Below, piece after piece: positions 1 to 8,042 of a stretch of 64,000 bases of DNA; the stretch's first letter is position 1; each line of letters begins with the position of its first letter. This stretch comes from Mycolicibacterium insubricum (GTDB lineage Bacteria; Actinomycetota; Actinomycetes; Mycobacteriales; Mycobacteriaceae), in assembly GCF_010731615.1 (NCBI RefSeq), contig NZ_AP022618.1, forward strand, positions 4,092,001-4,156,000, read 5' to 3'. Below the pieces are notes generated by a model. The model was not told the origin of the DNA. It saw only the letters and a list, made by a program, of their open reading frames with translations, and did not search any database. A program made the position numbers and the translations under genes.

Positions 1-21
1 GGTGTCCACGACGTAGGTCAT
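1..21 (-). other. possible start of a gene running off the left edge
   Basis: An ATG at 21-19 on the minus strand opens a frame of seven visible codons (MTYVVDT) to the window edge. It begins 11 bases after the stop of the DUF255 gene, as a downstream operon gene would. There is no strong ribosome binding site, and too little is visible to name a family. Confidence 0.25.
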
Positions 22-31
22 GCCCGGCAGG

Positions 32-2044
32 CTACACGGGCCCGGATAGCCCGGCCGCCAAATCCTCGACCGTCGTCACCGGGAGCCCGCAGACCTGGCC
101 GCGACACACATATGCCGCGTCGGCGCCGTCGATCGGGGGCCGGGCGGCCAGCAGCGGCTGGGAGTCGGGGGTGCCGATGACGACGACGGCCCCGCCGGGT
201 GCCAGCCGTCGTGCGGCACGCCCCAGATCCGACGACGACGGGTCCCCCGTGGTGGCCACCGCGATCTGCAGCGGGCCACCCAGTGCCGCCTCGGCGACGG
301 ACAGCCAGTGCCCGGCCGCCCGGGGCGCGCGGGACAGCAACACCGAATAGCGCTGCAGGCTCGCCGCTGCCGCATCGGCGTAGCACTGACCGTCGTCGAC
401 CAGATGCCCCGCGGTGAGCAGCGCCTCGGTGATCAGCGATGCGCCCGACGGGGTGGCGTCGTCGGTGGCACCGGCCGGCCGCAGCAGCAGCGCCTCGGCG
501 TCGTCCGGGGCGTCAAACCATCCGCCCAGATCATCCGGGTCATCTGGGTAGGTGAAATGCGCGAGCGCGGTGTCCAGCAGGCCCGTCGCCGCGACCGACC
601 GGCGCGGGTCGCCGCTGTGCTGGTAGAGCGTCAACAGCCCGGTGGCCAGCGCGGCGTAGTCCTCCAGCATGCCGACTCCGCTCCCTACGACGCCGCCGTT
701 GCTGGTACGCCGCAGCCGCCCGTCGACCAGGTGGCGGTCCAGCAGCGCGTCGGCGCAGTCGTCGGCCGCGGCGAGCAGATCGGGACGCTCCAGCGCCACC
801 GAAGCCTCGGCCAGGGCGATGATCGCCAGCCCGTTCCACGCGGTGACGATCTTGTCGTCGCGGCCGGGCTGGACCCTATTCACCCGCACGGCCAGCAGCG
901 CCGCTTTGACCCGCGCCAACCGTTCGGCGTCGTCGGGGTCGGCGGGCAACTGCAGCACCGACTCGCCGTGCTCGAACGTCCCCGCCGCGGTGACACCGAA
1001 AACACCTGCGGCCCAGGCACCATCGTCGGCGCCGAGGACCTCGATGAGTTGCTCGGGAGTCCAGACGTAGGTGGACCCCTCCCGTCCGTCGGCGTCGGCG
1101 TCCAGCGACGAGATGAACAGCGGGCCGTCGGAGAGGTCGCGGAGCAGGAAATCGGCGGTCTCCCCGGCGATCCGGGCCGCCAGCGCCGAGCCGGTGCGCC
1201 GGGCCCAGTGCGCATACGACCGTAGCAGCAGGGCGTTGTCGTACAGCATCTTTTCGAAATGCGGTACCACCCAGGCATTGTCGACGCTGTAGCGGGCGAA
1301 TCCGCCGGCCAGCTGGTCGTAGATGCCGCCAGCCGCCATGGCACTCGCGGTCCGCTCGACGGCACGCAGGGCCTGCGCCGAACCGGTGCGTTCGTGGTGG
1401 CGCAGCAACGCTTCCAGAAGTGCCGAGGGCGGGAACTTCGGTGCCCCGCCGAAGCCGCCGCGCGTGACGTCCTCGTCGGCGAGCACCGTCGACACCGCGT
1501 GGTCGCACAGCTGCGGGCTGACCGGTGGTCCGCCGGGCAGCCGCCCGGTGCGCTGCCGCAGTTCGTCGGCGATGCGTCCGGAAACCCGTTCCACCTCGTC
1601 GCGGCGCGTCGTCCACGCGTCGGTGACCACGGAAAGCAGTTCCAGGAAGGCGGCTTTCGGGTAGTAGGTGCCGCAGAAGAAGGGGCGTCCGTCCGGGGTG
1701 AGGAAGCAGGTCATCGGCCAGCCGCCCTGGCCGGTCATGGCGACGGTGGCGTCCATGTAGATCGCGTCGAGGTCCGGGCGTTCCTCCCGGTCGACCTTGA
1801 TGCACACGAATCCGGCGTTGGCGACGGCGGCCACCCCGTCGTCCTCGAAGGATTCATGGGCCATCACGTGGCACCAGTGACAGGCCGCGTATCCGATGGA
1901 CAGCAGGATCGGGACATCGCGGCGGGCCGCCTCGGCCAGCGCGTCGGCATCCCATTCCCGCCAGGACACCGGGTTGTCGGCGTGCTGACGCAGGTACGGA
2001 CTGGTGGCGCCGGCGAGACGGTTGACCATGACCCGCTGATTCAC
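32..2044 (-). CDS. thioredoxin-domain DUF255 protein (Rv1084-like)
   Basis: 670-residue cytoplasmic protein of the YyaL/DUF255 (spermatogenesis-associated protein 20-like) family: an N-terminal thioredoxin-like domain followed by a long alpha/alpha-toroid resembling six-hairpin glycosidases. The family start motif SPYLRQHADNPVSW lies at residues 15-28, and the thioredoxin-like pair CHWC at 55-58. The length fits the family. The chosen GTG start (2044) overlaps the stop of the upstream small membrane gene by 4 bases, suggesting translational coupling; an in-frame ATG at 2029 is an alternative. It is the third gene of an mca operon, matching the Rv1082-Rv1083-Rv1084 order. The biochemical role of the family is not established. 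Confidence 0.9.
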   Translation of the reverse strand: MNQRVMVNRLAGATSPYLRQHADNPVSWREWDADALAEAARRDVPILLSIGYAACHWCHVMAHESFEDDGVAAVANAGFVCIKVDREERPDLDAIYMDATVAMTGQGGWPMTCFLTPDGRPFFCGTYYPKAAFLELLSVVTDAWTTRRDEVERVSGRIADELRQRTGRLPGGPPVSPQLCDHAVSTVLADEDVTRGGFGGAPKFPPSALLEALLRHHERTGSAQALRAVERTASAMAAGGIYDQLAGGFARYSVDNAWVVPHFEKMLYDNALLLRSYAHWARRTGSALAARIAGETADFLLRDLSDGPLFISSLDADADGREGSTYVWTPEQLIEVLGADDGAWAAGVFGVTAAGTFEHGESVLQLPADPDDAERLARVKAALLAVRVNRVQPGRDDKIVTAWNGLAIIALAEASVALERPDLLAAADDCADALLDRHLVDGRLRRTSNGGVVGSGVGMLEDYAALATGLLTLYQHSGDPRRSVAATGLLDTALAHFTYPDDPDDLGGWFDAPDDAEALLLRPAGATDDATPSGASLITEALLTAGHLVDDGQCYADAAAASLQRYSVLLSRAPRAAGHWLSVAEAALGGPLQIAVATTGDPSSSDLGRAARRLAPGGAVVVIGTPDSQPLLAARPPIDGADAAYVCRGQVCGLPVTTVEDLAAGLSGPV

Positions 2045-2397
2045 TCCGCGTCGCGGGGCGGCGGCGCGTCCGGGGCGTCGGCGGGCGGTTCCAGGGTGCC
2101 GTGCAGGGCGGCCTCGATCTTCTGGTGATCCTCGGCGATATCTTCGGCGATGCGTTCGCGGTGCAGCTTTTCCGCCCGCTTGCGCAGCGCCGGGTCGGCG
2201 GCCGGGACGTCGTCAAAACTCTTGGGCACCTTGCGCAGCTGCTTGTTCATCGACCAGCCCAGCAGGAACACCGCGATCAGCAGCAGCACCAGGATCAGCA
2301 GGCCCAGCGGGCTGGCCTTGCCGAAGTCCGGGCCGGAGTTGTGTGGCGCCTCGGTCTCGGCGAGCAACATCACCGGGTAGGTCATCGGATAGCTCAT
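2041..2397 (-). CDS. small single-pass membrane protein (Rv1083-like)
   Basis: 118-residue protein with one hydrophobic segment at about residues 31-48, followed by a basic, then charged, probably helical cytoplasmic tail (residues 50-100) and a proline/aspartate-rich end. The ATG at 2397 overlaps the mca stop as ATGA, and its stop overlaps the next gene as GTGA, so it sits translationally locked between mca and the DUF255 gene. No enzymatic motif is visible. Position and size match Rv1083 of M. tuberculosis; function unknown. Confidence 0.85.
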   Translation of the reverse strand: MSYPMTYPVMLLAETEAPHNSGPDFGKASPLGLLILVLLLIAVFLLGWSMNKQLRKVPKSFDDVPAADPALRKRAEKLHRERIAEDIAEDHQKIEAALHGTLEPPADAPDAPPPRDAE

Positions 2398-3257
2398 CGC
2401 ACTCCCTCGAATAGGTCGGTCTCCGGCAGGCTGACCGGGACCCGGGATCGGGCCAGTTCGAATTCCTCGGTCGGCCACAGTCTGCGCTGCCACTCGATGG
2501 GCGCGGTGAAGAACTCCGAGTTCGGGTCGATCTGGGTGGCGTGGGCGCGCAGGGCGTCGTCGCGCTGCGGGAAATAGTCGGCGCACTCGACGCGGGTGGT
2601 GACCCTCGCGGCAAAGATGTCCTGGTCGGCGTCCCAGTGCTCCAGCCACTTGGCGAACGGCCCGGTGCGGCCGTTGCGGGCGAACTCGTCCTGCAGCAGC
2701 TGCATGCGGGCCCGCAGGAATCCATGGTTGTAGTAGAGCTTCGCGACACTCCACGGGTCGCCGGCATCGCTGTAGCGGTGGTGGTCGGCGGCGGCCTCGT
2801 AGGCCGCGACCGACACCTCGTGGCAGCGGATGTGGTCGGGGTGCGGATAGCCGCCGTTCTCGTCGTAGGTGGTCATGACGTGCGGTCGGAACTCCCGGAT
2901 CAGCCGGACCAGCCGGCGCACCGGCTCGTCGAGCCCGATGGCGGCGAAAGACCCGGCCGGTACCGGCGGCGGCGGGTCGCCCTGCGGCAACCCGGAGTCC
3001 TCGAATCCCAGCCAGCTGTGCTCGACACCGAGGATCTGCGCGGCGCGAGCCATCTCCTCGCGGCGCACGTCGGCGATCCGGCCGTGCACGTCGGGGCGGT
3101 CCATCGCCGGATTGAGGATCTCGCCGCGTTCCCCGCCGGTCAAGGTCACCACCAGCACCCGGTGTCCCTCGGCGGCGTAGCGGGCCGTCGTCGCGGCTCC
3201 CTTGCTGGACTCGTCGTCCGGGTGGGCGTGCACCGCCATCAAACGCAGTCCGCTCAC
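2394..3257 (-). CDS. mca: mycothiol S-conjugate amidase Mca
   Basis: 287-residue zinc amidase of the LmbE/PIG-L family that cleaves mycothiol S-conjugates of toxins, releasing a mercapturic acid for export and GlcN-inositol for mycothiol recycling. The zinc/catalytic motif AHPDDE is at residues 11-16 and the second metal ligand region HPDH at 139-142. The length is close to M. tuberculosis Mca (288). The start is the GTG at 3257, with an AGGGG ribosome binding site just upstream. It is the first gene of a three-gene coupled operon and is divergent from the DUF4307 gene. The paralogue MshB (deacetylase) is the other possibility, but the neighbours match mca. Confidence 0.93.
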   Translation of the reverse strand: MSGLRLMAVHAHPDDESSKGAATTARYAAEGHRVLVVTLTGGERGEILNPAMDRPDVHGRIADVRREEMARAAQILGVEHSWLGFEDSGLPQGDPPPPVPAGSFAAIGLDEPVRRLVRLIREFRPHVMTTYDENGGYPHPDHIRCHEVSVAAYEAAADHHRYSDAGDPWSVAKLYYNHGFLRARMQLLQDEFARNGRTGPFAKWLEHWDADQDIFAARVTTRVECADYFPQRDDALRAHATQIDPNSEFFTAPIEWQRRLWPTEEFELARSRVPVSLPETDLFEGVR

Positions 3258-3395
3258 CTGCCCCTTCGCTCCTGTTCCGGCTGCATGCCTATAGTTCTGG
3301 CCAGTGTCTTGGTTCCAATAGTTCCACTCCCGGCGGCTCCGGACAAAAGTCCGCCGCCGGAGCCGGGACCCGAATTTCCCAGGAGTGCCCGCCCG

Positions 3396-3833
3396 ATGGC
3401 AGAGGACATCGCGACGCGGCCGGCGGACCGCTACGGCCGGCAGCGCTGGTCACCGAAACGGCCCGGACGGCTGGCTCTGGTGCTGACCCTGCTGGTCGCG
3501 GCGCTCGGCGTGCTGATCGCGACGCTGGGCTACCAGCGCCTCGGCGACGGCGAGGTCAGCGGCAAACTGGCAGGGTTCGATCTGATCGATGACCACACCG
3601 TCGAGGTAATCATCACGGTGACGAGAAAGGATCCGACGCGCCCGGTGGTGTGCATCGTGCGGGCCCGCTCCCGCGACGGCAGCGAAACCGGTCGTCGGGA
3701 GATCCTGGTGGGGCCCGCCCAGGACGTCACGATTCAGACGAAAGCCCTGGTCAAGACCGGTCACCCGCCGGTGACCGGCGATGTCTACGGGTGCGGAACC
3801 GACATTCCGTCCTATCTCGTCGCACCCGGCTGA
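3396..3833 (+). CDS. DUF4307 membrane-anchored protein (Rv1081c-like)
   Basis: 145-residue protein with a short basic N-terminal segment, one transmembrane helix at about residues 26-45 and an extracytoplasmic domain of about 95 residues carrying two cysteines (in VVCIV and YGCGT) that could pair. This fits the DUF4307 family conserved in mycobacteria between mca and greA. The ATG at 3396 follows an AGGAG at 3381-3385. It is divergent from mca across about 140 bases. Function unknown. Confidence 0.85.
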   Translation: MAEDIATRPADRYGRQRWSPKRPGRLALVLTLLVAALGVLIATLGYQRLGDGEVSGKLAGFDLIDDHTVEVIITVTRKDPTRPVVCIVRARSRDGSETGRREILVGPAQDVTIQTKALVKTGHPPVTGDVYGCGTDIPSYLVAPG

Positions 3834-4103
3834 CCGTTCGGCGCCGCGGCAACCGGCACGGACCAGTGCGGATGCCGTGTCACTTTCCCACCCGCGCGAT
3901 CAACCGGAAAACCGAATTTGGTGACGGTGGTAACATGGTGAACAGCACGGCTCCAGCTGGGGCCGTGTATTGCGTATCTGGCGCGTTTCCGATTCCGCGC
4001 CACGGATCGCAATGCACGCCACGGGCGATGTCACCCACACCCGGGGGCGACATACCCAGACGGTCCGCAAGGACATCGCGAATCAATGAAGAGGAGCGCG
4101 ACG
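3834..4103. other. greA leader and promoter region
   Basis: This 270-base gap contains no credible gene. It is less GC-rich than its flanks and includes a short dyad (CACGGC...GCCGTG near 3957-3977). It ends with the AGGAG ribosome binding site of greA. No defined promoter could be assigned by eye. Confidence 0.4.
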
Positions 4104-4598
4104 ATGACGGATACCCAGGTCACCTGGCTCACCGAGGAGTCCTACGAACGGCTCAAGGCCGAGTTGGATCAGCTGATCGCCAATCGTCCCGTCATCGCCG
4201 CCGAGATCAACGACCGGCGCGAGGAGGGCGACCTTCGCGAGAACGGTGGCTACCACGCCGCCCGTGAAGAGCAGGGGCAGCAGGAAGCGCGGATTCGCCA
4301 GCTGCAGGAACTGCTCAACAGCGCCAAGGTCGGCGAGGCCCCCAAGCAGTCCGGTGTGGCTCTGCCCGGCTCGGTGGTCAAGGTCTACTACGACGGCGAC
4401 AGCTCCGACACCGAAACCTTCCTGATCGGCACCCGGGAGCAGGCCCTCAACGACGGCAAGCTCGAGGTGTACTCGCCGAACTCGCCGCTGGGCGCCGCCC
4501 TGATCGACGCCAAGGTCGGCGACACCCGCGAATACACCGTGCCCAACGGCCGCACCGTCAAGGTGACTCTGGTCAGCGCCGAGCCCTACCACGCCTGA
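4104..4598 (+). CDS. greA: transcription elongation factor GreA
   Basis: 164-residue transcript cleavage factor that enters the RNA polymerase secondary channel and stimulates hydrolysis of backtracked RNA. The N-terminal antiparallel coiled coil (about residues 1-75) carries the acidic tip in [14 protein letters not shown], with the catalytic-tip Asp/Glu. The C-terminal FKBP-like domain follows. The length equals M. tuberculosis GreA. The ATG at 4104 is preferred over 4086 because GAGGAG at 4091-4096 precedes it at proper spacing. A strong hairpin with a T-run follows the stop. Confidence 0.95.
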   Translation: MTDTQVTWLTEESYERLKAELDQLIANRPVIAAEINDRREEGDLRENGGYHAAREEQGQQEARIRQLQELLNSAKVGEAPKQSGVALPGSVVKVYYDGDSSDTETFLIGTREQALNDGKLEVYSPNSPLGAALIDAKVGDTREYTVPNGRTVKVTLVSAEPYHA

Positions 4599-4607
4599 TG
4601 TGATAGC

Positions 4608-4644
4608 CGGTTCGCGCGGCCTGCCGGTTGCGCGAACCGTTTTC
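4608..4644 (+). terminator. intrinsic terminator of greA
   Basis: Perfect 10-base inverted repeat, CGGTTCGCGC (4608-4617) with GCGCGAACCG (4630-4639), followed immediately by TTTT. It lies 10 bases after the greA stop, as expected for a rho-independent terminator. Confidence 0.85.
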
Positions 4645-4653
4645 GACGTACCT

Positions 4654-5376
4654 ATGTCCACCATCGCAGGTGCCCTGATGCAGGTGTTGCTCGACAACGC
4701 CTCGGCGCAGCCGCTGCTCGACGTCACCCGGCGACGCAGGATGCTGGCTGCGGCAACCCTGTTGGATCTGGCCCTGGCCTGCCGGCTGCGTCCGGCGACG
4801 CCCGAGGATCCGGTTCCCGAGGACACCCTGGTGGTGCTCGCCGGTCCGTCGCTGTCCGAGGACCCCGTGCTCGGCCCGGCGCTGGATCTACTGGCCCGCC
4901 GTCCGCTGACGGCACCGGCGGCCGTCGGGCGCCTGGCCCGGCGCACCGAAGCCCGTCTGCTGACCGCCCTTCGCGACAGCGGACAGGTCACGCCGATGCG
5001 ACTGGCACCGTCGCCGTCGTCCCCCGCGGTGATCAGCGGGCGGCGCCCACGCCGCTCGGACCGCCGCGCCTGGCTGCTGACCGACCGCACCCAGGCCGCC
5101 GCCGTGCGCGCCGAGCTGCTCGCGGTACTCGTCGACGGCGCACCGGTGCGGCCACCGGTCGCCGGGCTGATCAGCGTGCTGCATGCCGGCGACAGTGTTC
5201 GCGAACTGCTGTCGCTGGATCCGCGGGCGTGGCCGCGCGTGCTCGACGTCTCGGCCGAAATCGCCGCCGGCTCTTGGTTGTTGAACCGGTCCGACGACAA
5301 CGAACCGGACGACGAGCCGACGCTGGCTGAGGTCAACCTCGCGGTGACCTCGGCGCTGGTCTGCGCCGCGATCTAA
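4654..5376 (+). CDS. GPP34 (Golgi phosphoprotein 3)-like protein
   Basis: 240-residue protein resembling the GPP34/GOLPH3 domain. The N-terminus (TIAGALMQVLLDN, then LAAATLLDLALACRL) has the family pattern, followed by a helical alanine/leucine-rich body with short basic clusters. In eukaryotes the fold binds phosphoinositides; actinobacterial homologues have no assigned role. A GTG at 4600 extends the frame, but the greA terminator lies inside that extension, so the ATG at 4654 is preferred. It has no visible strong ribosome binding site. It sits between greA and metB, where M. tuberculosis lacks a gene, so it is accessory here. Confidence 0.65.
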   Translation: MSTIAGALMQVLLDNASAQPLLDVTRRRRMLAAATLLDLALACRLRPATPEDPVPEDTLVVLAGPSLSEDPVLGPALDLLARRPLTAPAAVGRLARRTEARLLTALRDSGQVTPMRLAPSPSSPAVISGRRPRRSDRRAWLLTDRTQAAAVRAELLAVLVDGAPVRPPVAGLISVLHAGDSVRELLSLDPRAWPRVLDVSAEIAAGSWLLNRSDDNEPDDEPTLAEVNLAVTSALVCAAI

Positions 5377-5396
5377 CGTGCCGTACGCGCTGCGGT

Positions 5397-6569
5397 TCAG
5401 CCCAGCGCCTGCCGCAGATCGGCGATCAGGTCGGCGATGTCCTCGATCCCGACGGACAGCCGCACCAGGTCGTCGGGTACCTCCAGCTGGGAACCGGCGG
5501 TCGAGGCGTGGGTCATCGCACCCGGGTGCTCGATCAGGGACTCCACTCCACCCAGCGATTCGGCGAGGATGAAAATCTCCGTGCGCGAGCACAATTGGCG
5601 GGCCGCCTCGGCTCCCCCGCGCATCCGCACGCTGACCATCCCGCCGAAGCCGCGCATCTGCCGCGCGGCCACCTCGTGGTTGGGGTGGCCGGTCAGTCCC
5701 GGGTAGAGGACCTGCTCCACCGCCGGGTGCGACACCAGGAATTCGGCCACCGCGGTGGCGTTTTCGCAGTGCCGGGCCATCCGCAACGGCAGGGTCTTGA
5801 TGCCGCGGACGGTCAGGTAGGCGTCGAACGGGCCGGGAACCGCTCCAGCGCCGTTCTGTAGGAACGCGAAGGCCTCGTCGAGTTCACCGTCATTGGTGAC
5901 CAGCGCCCCACCCACCACATCGGAGTGCCCGCCTAGGTATTTGGTGGTGGAGTGCAGCACCACGTCGGCGCCGAGGTTCAGCGGGTTCTGCAGGGCCGGG
6001 GACGCGAACGTATTGTCCACCAGGGTCTTCACTCCGCGGTCGGCGGCGATAGCCGCGATGGCGGCGATGTCGGCGATCGACAGCAGCGGATTCGTCGGGG
6101 TCTCCACCCAGATCAGCCGGGTGTCCCCGGTGACCGCCGCGGCGACGGCGTCGAGATCGGCCAGCGCGACGGGCGTGTGGCGCACCCCCCACCGGGAAAA
6201 CACCTTGTCGATCAGCCGGAAGGTCCCACCGTAGGCGTCGTCGGGAATGATCAGGTGGTCGCCGGGGCGAAGGATCGCGCGCAGCGCGGTGTCGGTGGCC
6301 GCCATCCCGGAGGAGAATGCACGGGCGTACCTGCCGTCCTCGACGGCGGCCAGCGCGGTTTCCAGCGCCGTCCGGGTCGGGTTGCCGGTGCGGGCGTATT
6401 CGTAGCCGCCGCGCATCCCGCCGACCCCGTCCTGGGCGAAGGTCGAGCTGGCGTAGATCGGCACGTTGACCGCGCCGGTGGCCGGGTCCGGCCGGAATCC
6501 CGCGTGAATTGCCTTGGTGGCGGGCCCGATCCCGCGGTGCGACTCGCTCATGCTGTGCTGCTCGCTCAT
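5397..6569 (-). CDS. metB: cystathionine gamma-synthase MetB
   Basis: 390-residue PLP enzyme of the Cys/Met metabolism family, condensing an O-acyl-homoserine with cysteine to give cystathionine (transsulfuration). The PLP-binding lysine is K210 in STTKYLGGHSD; SSGMAA (about 86-91) and the substrate-binding YARTGNPT (58-65) are also present. The length matches the M. tuberculosis enzyme (388). Two in-frame ATGs exist, at 6569 and 6551; neither has a strong ribosome binding site. A hairpin (6574-6618) ends 5 bases before the first. A copy of its first ~100 bases is found at about 7880-7981 (see findings). It could act as cystathionine gamma-lyase in vivo. Confidence 0.93.
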   Translation of the reverse strand: MSEQHSMSESHRGIGPATKAIHAGFRPDPATGAVNVPIYASSTFAQDGVGGMRGGYEYARTGNPTRTALETALAAVEDGRYARAFSSGMAATDTALRAILRPGDHLIIPDDAYGGTFRLIDKVFSRWGVRHTPVALADLDAVAAAVTGDTRLIWVETPTNPLLSIADIAAIAAIAADRGVKTLVDNTFASPALQNPLNLGADVVLHSTTKYLGGHSDVVGGALVTNDGELDEAFAFLQNGAGAVPGPFDAYLTVRGIKTLPLRMARHCENATAVAEFLVSHPAVEQVLYPGLTGHPNHEVAARQMRGFGGMVSVRMRGGAEAARQLCSRTEIFILAESLGGVESLIEHPGAMTHASTAGSQLEVPDDLVRLSVGIEDIADLIADLRQALG

Positions 6570-6573
6570 GAGA

Positions 6574-6618
6574 AACGAGCCTAGTACTCGCGCAATCAGC
6601 GCCAGGACCAGGCTCGTT
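6574..6618 (-). terminator. imperfect hairpin between the proline-rich gene and metB
   Basis: AACGAGCCT at 6574-6582 pairs with AGGCTCGTT at 6610-6618, with further imperfect pairing inside. It lies 11 bases past the stop of the proline-rich gene and 5 bases before the metB start. It is a diverged copy of the perfect hairpin at 7986-8030. It may attenuate or terminate read-through, or mask the metB translation start. Confidence 0.55.
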
Positions 6619-6629
6619 CAGATTGCAGG

Positions 6630-7682
6630 CTACGGAGTCAGCGGTGCGATCGGACCGCCGCTCATCCGCCGCCAAGAGTACACCAGGAACAACATCGCCA
6701 CCGGCATAGCCACTAGGAAACCCACGCCACAGGCAAGTATGCCTACTAGCATGATCGCCGTCCCTACCAGGTAAACCAGTATCGCCGACGCGACATTGCT
6801 CTTCACGGTTTCGAAGCTCATCTTCACCGCATCGATCGGCGAGATTTCACGGTCCAGCAACGCGTACGGCGCGAACAACAGACATACCGCAACGACGACC
6901 GCGCCGACAAAGCAAGCAAGCACGCCCACCGCAATCCCGACAAAAACCATGAGCATCACCAGAATGAATTCCCCGGCGCGCCGCGGCCTGAGGAACGAAG
7001 CAAAGGTCACGGGCACGCCGTTGGCAATGTCCAGCACTCCACCCGCAAACCCGGATGCCAGCACCGAGCCGACCACGAGCCATACCAGGCGCCCGAAGAA
7101 GGAAATCGCCACCGAAAGCGCCTCGGAGCCCCCAGTGGGGCGTCCGTAGCGGTCATAGTCCGGCCCGACCGCCGCCGCCATTAGCTCAAAAACGCCATAG
7201 ACGACCGCCCCGCAGGCGAGGATCACCAGCGCTCCCACGATCAGCGGTCCAGCGTTCTTGGTGAACTTGTTCCACGCCCAGTTGAAGGCGTCACCGATGC
7301 TCAGCTGCGGGGCTGCGCCGTATCCCGGCGGGGGCGGCGGATAGCCACCAGCGGCCGGCGGGGGCGCGTATCCGCCCGCGGCCGGTGGGGGTGGCGGATA
7401 GCTACCAGCAGCCGGCGGGGGCGGCGGGTAACCACCCACATTCGGCGGCGGCCCCGCAAAACCACCCGCACTCGGCGGCGGCGCGTAGCCACCCGGCGGG
7501 GGCGGGTAGCCACCCGGCGGGGGCGAGTAGCCACCCGGGGGCGGGTAGCCACCCGACACCGGAGCGCTGCTGATCGGAGGGTCATGAGGCGCCCCCGGCG
7601 GCGGCCCCTGTGGCGCTCCGGGGGGCGGTCCGTGCGGCGGCACGTCGCCGGGCGGCGTCTGTTCGGTCATGGCACCTTCCAC
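6630..7682 (-). CDS. proline-rich multipass membrane protein, copy 2 (Rv2560-like)
   Basis: 350-residue protein. Residues 1-125 are a repetitive Pro/Gly/Tyr/Ala-rich cytoplasmic tail (GGYPPPPG-type repeats). The rest is a hydrophobic domain with about six transmembrane segments. The join LSIGDAFNWAWNKFTKN and the later DIANGVPVTFASFLRPR and DREISPIDAVKMSFE resemble the M. tuberculosis proline/glycine-rich membrane protein Rv2560, not the RDD domain of Pra, although the gene sits at the pra position. It is a tandem paralogue of the gene at 8043-8921: 5' leader, start, repeats and downstream hairpin all correspond. The ATG at 7682 is shared in context by both copies. Function unknown. Confidence 0.8.
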   Translation of the reverse strand: MEGAMTEQTPPGDVPPHGPPPGAPQGPPPGAPHDPPISSAPVSGGYPPPGGYSPPPGGYPPPPGGYAPPPSAGGFAGPPPNVGGYPPPPPAAGSYPPPPPAAGGYAPPPAAGGYPPPPPGYGAAPQLSIGDAFNWAWNKFTKNAGPLIVGALVILACGAVVYGVFELMAAAVGPDYDRYGRPTGGSEALSVAISFFGRLVWLVVGSVLASGFAGGVLDIANGVPVTFASFLRPRRAGEFILVMLMVFVGIAVGVLACFVGAVVVAVCLLFAPYALLDREISPIDAVKMSFETVKSNVASAILVYLVGTAIMLVGILACGVGFLVAMPVAMLFLVYSWRRMSGGPIAPLTP

Positions 7683-7762
7683 GTCATCGGTGTTTCAACT
7701 CGTCGAGAATGCAGTGGAACCCTACTCGCCGGCATTTACATCGGCAGGCTGTTCCGGACAAG

Positions 7763-7802
7763 AACGAGCCTGGCCCCCATGCGCTATGCACGGGTGCCAG
7801 GC
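7763..7802. repeat. degenerate third copy of the hairpin unit
   Basis: AACGAGCCTGG at 7763-7773 repeats the left arm of the hairpin at 7986. GCCTGGCCCCC at 7768-7778 pairs with GGGTGCCAGGC at 7792-7802 with one mismatch. It lies between the broken metB copy and the upstream region of the second proline-rich gene. Confidence 0.5.
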
Positions 7803-7831
7803 CGACCAACAGTCGGTCGTTGAACTACCGT

Positions 7832-7981
7832 TCATCGGCCCATGCCACCCGCGACCATGATGATCAAGTAAATGACCAGGAACACCGCGCCGGTGGCCAG
7901 GTCGGGTCGGAATCCCCCGTGAATTGCCTTGGTGACGGCCCGATCCCGGTGCGACTCGCTCATGCTGTGCTGCTCGCTCAC
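7832..7981 (-). pseudogene. metB 5' fragment fused to a hydrophobic tail
   Basis: On the minus strand from a GTG at 7981, about 33 codons reproduce the metB N-terminus (SEQHSMSESHR, then TKAIHGGFRPDLATGAV), nearly base for base with 6478-6569. The frame then leaves metB and ends after a hydrophobic stretch (FLVIYLIIMVAGGMGR, stop at 7832). The original start codon has become GTG. No PLP-binding part is present, so it cannot be a working MetB. Read as the remnant of a tandem duplication; the 49-residue chimera could still be translated. Confidence 0.75.
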
Positions 7982-7985
7982 GGAA

Positions 7986-8030
7986 AACGAGCCTGGTCCT
8001 TGCGCAATCAGCACAAGGACCAGGCTCGTT
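7986..8030 (-). terminator. perfect 17-base hairpin downstream of proline-rich copy 1
   Basis: AACGAGCCTGGTCCTTG (7986-8002) and CAAGGACCAGGCTCGTT (8014-8030) are perfect inverted complements around an 11-base loop. On the minus strand the stem ends in TTTT. It begins 13 bases after the stop of the upstream gene, as a rho-independent terminator would. Confidence 0.8.
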
Positions 8031-8042
8031 CGGTGTTACGTG

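Noticed and set aside
6514..6774. Plus-strand frame with consecutive cysteine codons (MLCCSL) near the metB start, suggestive of a cysteine-responsive leader peptide
   Set aside because: It runs antisense to metB and the proline-rich gene, so it cannot act as their upstream leader. The cysteine codons are the complement of the Ser/Glu/Gln/His codons of the MetB N-terminus, and the repeat in the duplicated copy follows from the duplication.
7321..7560. Tandem DNA repeat or CRISPR-like array
   Set aside because: The repetition is in-frame coding for Pro/Gly/Tyr motifs of the membrane-protein tail; units vary in length and there are no unique spacers.
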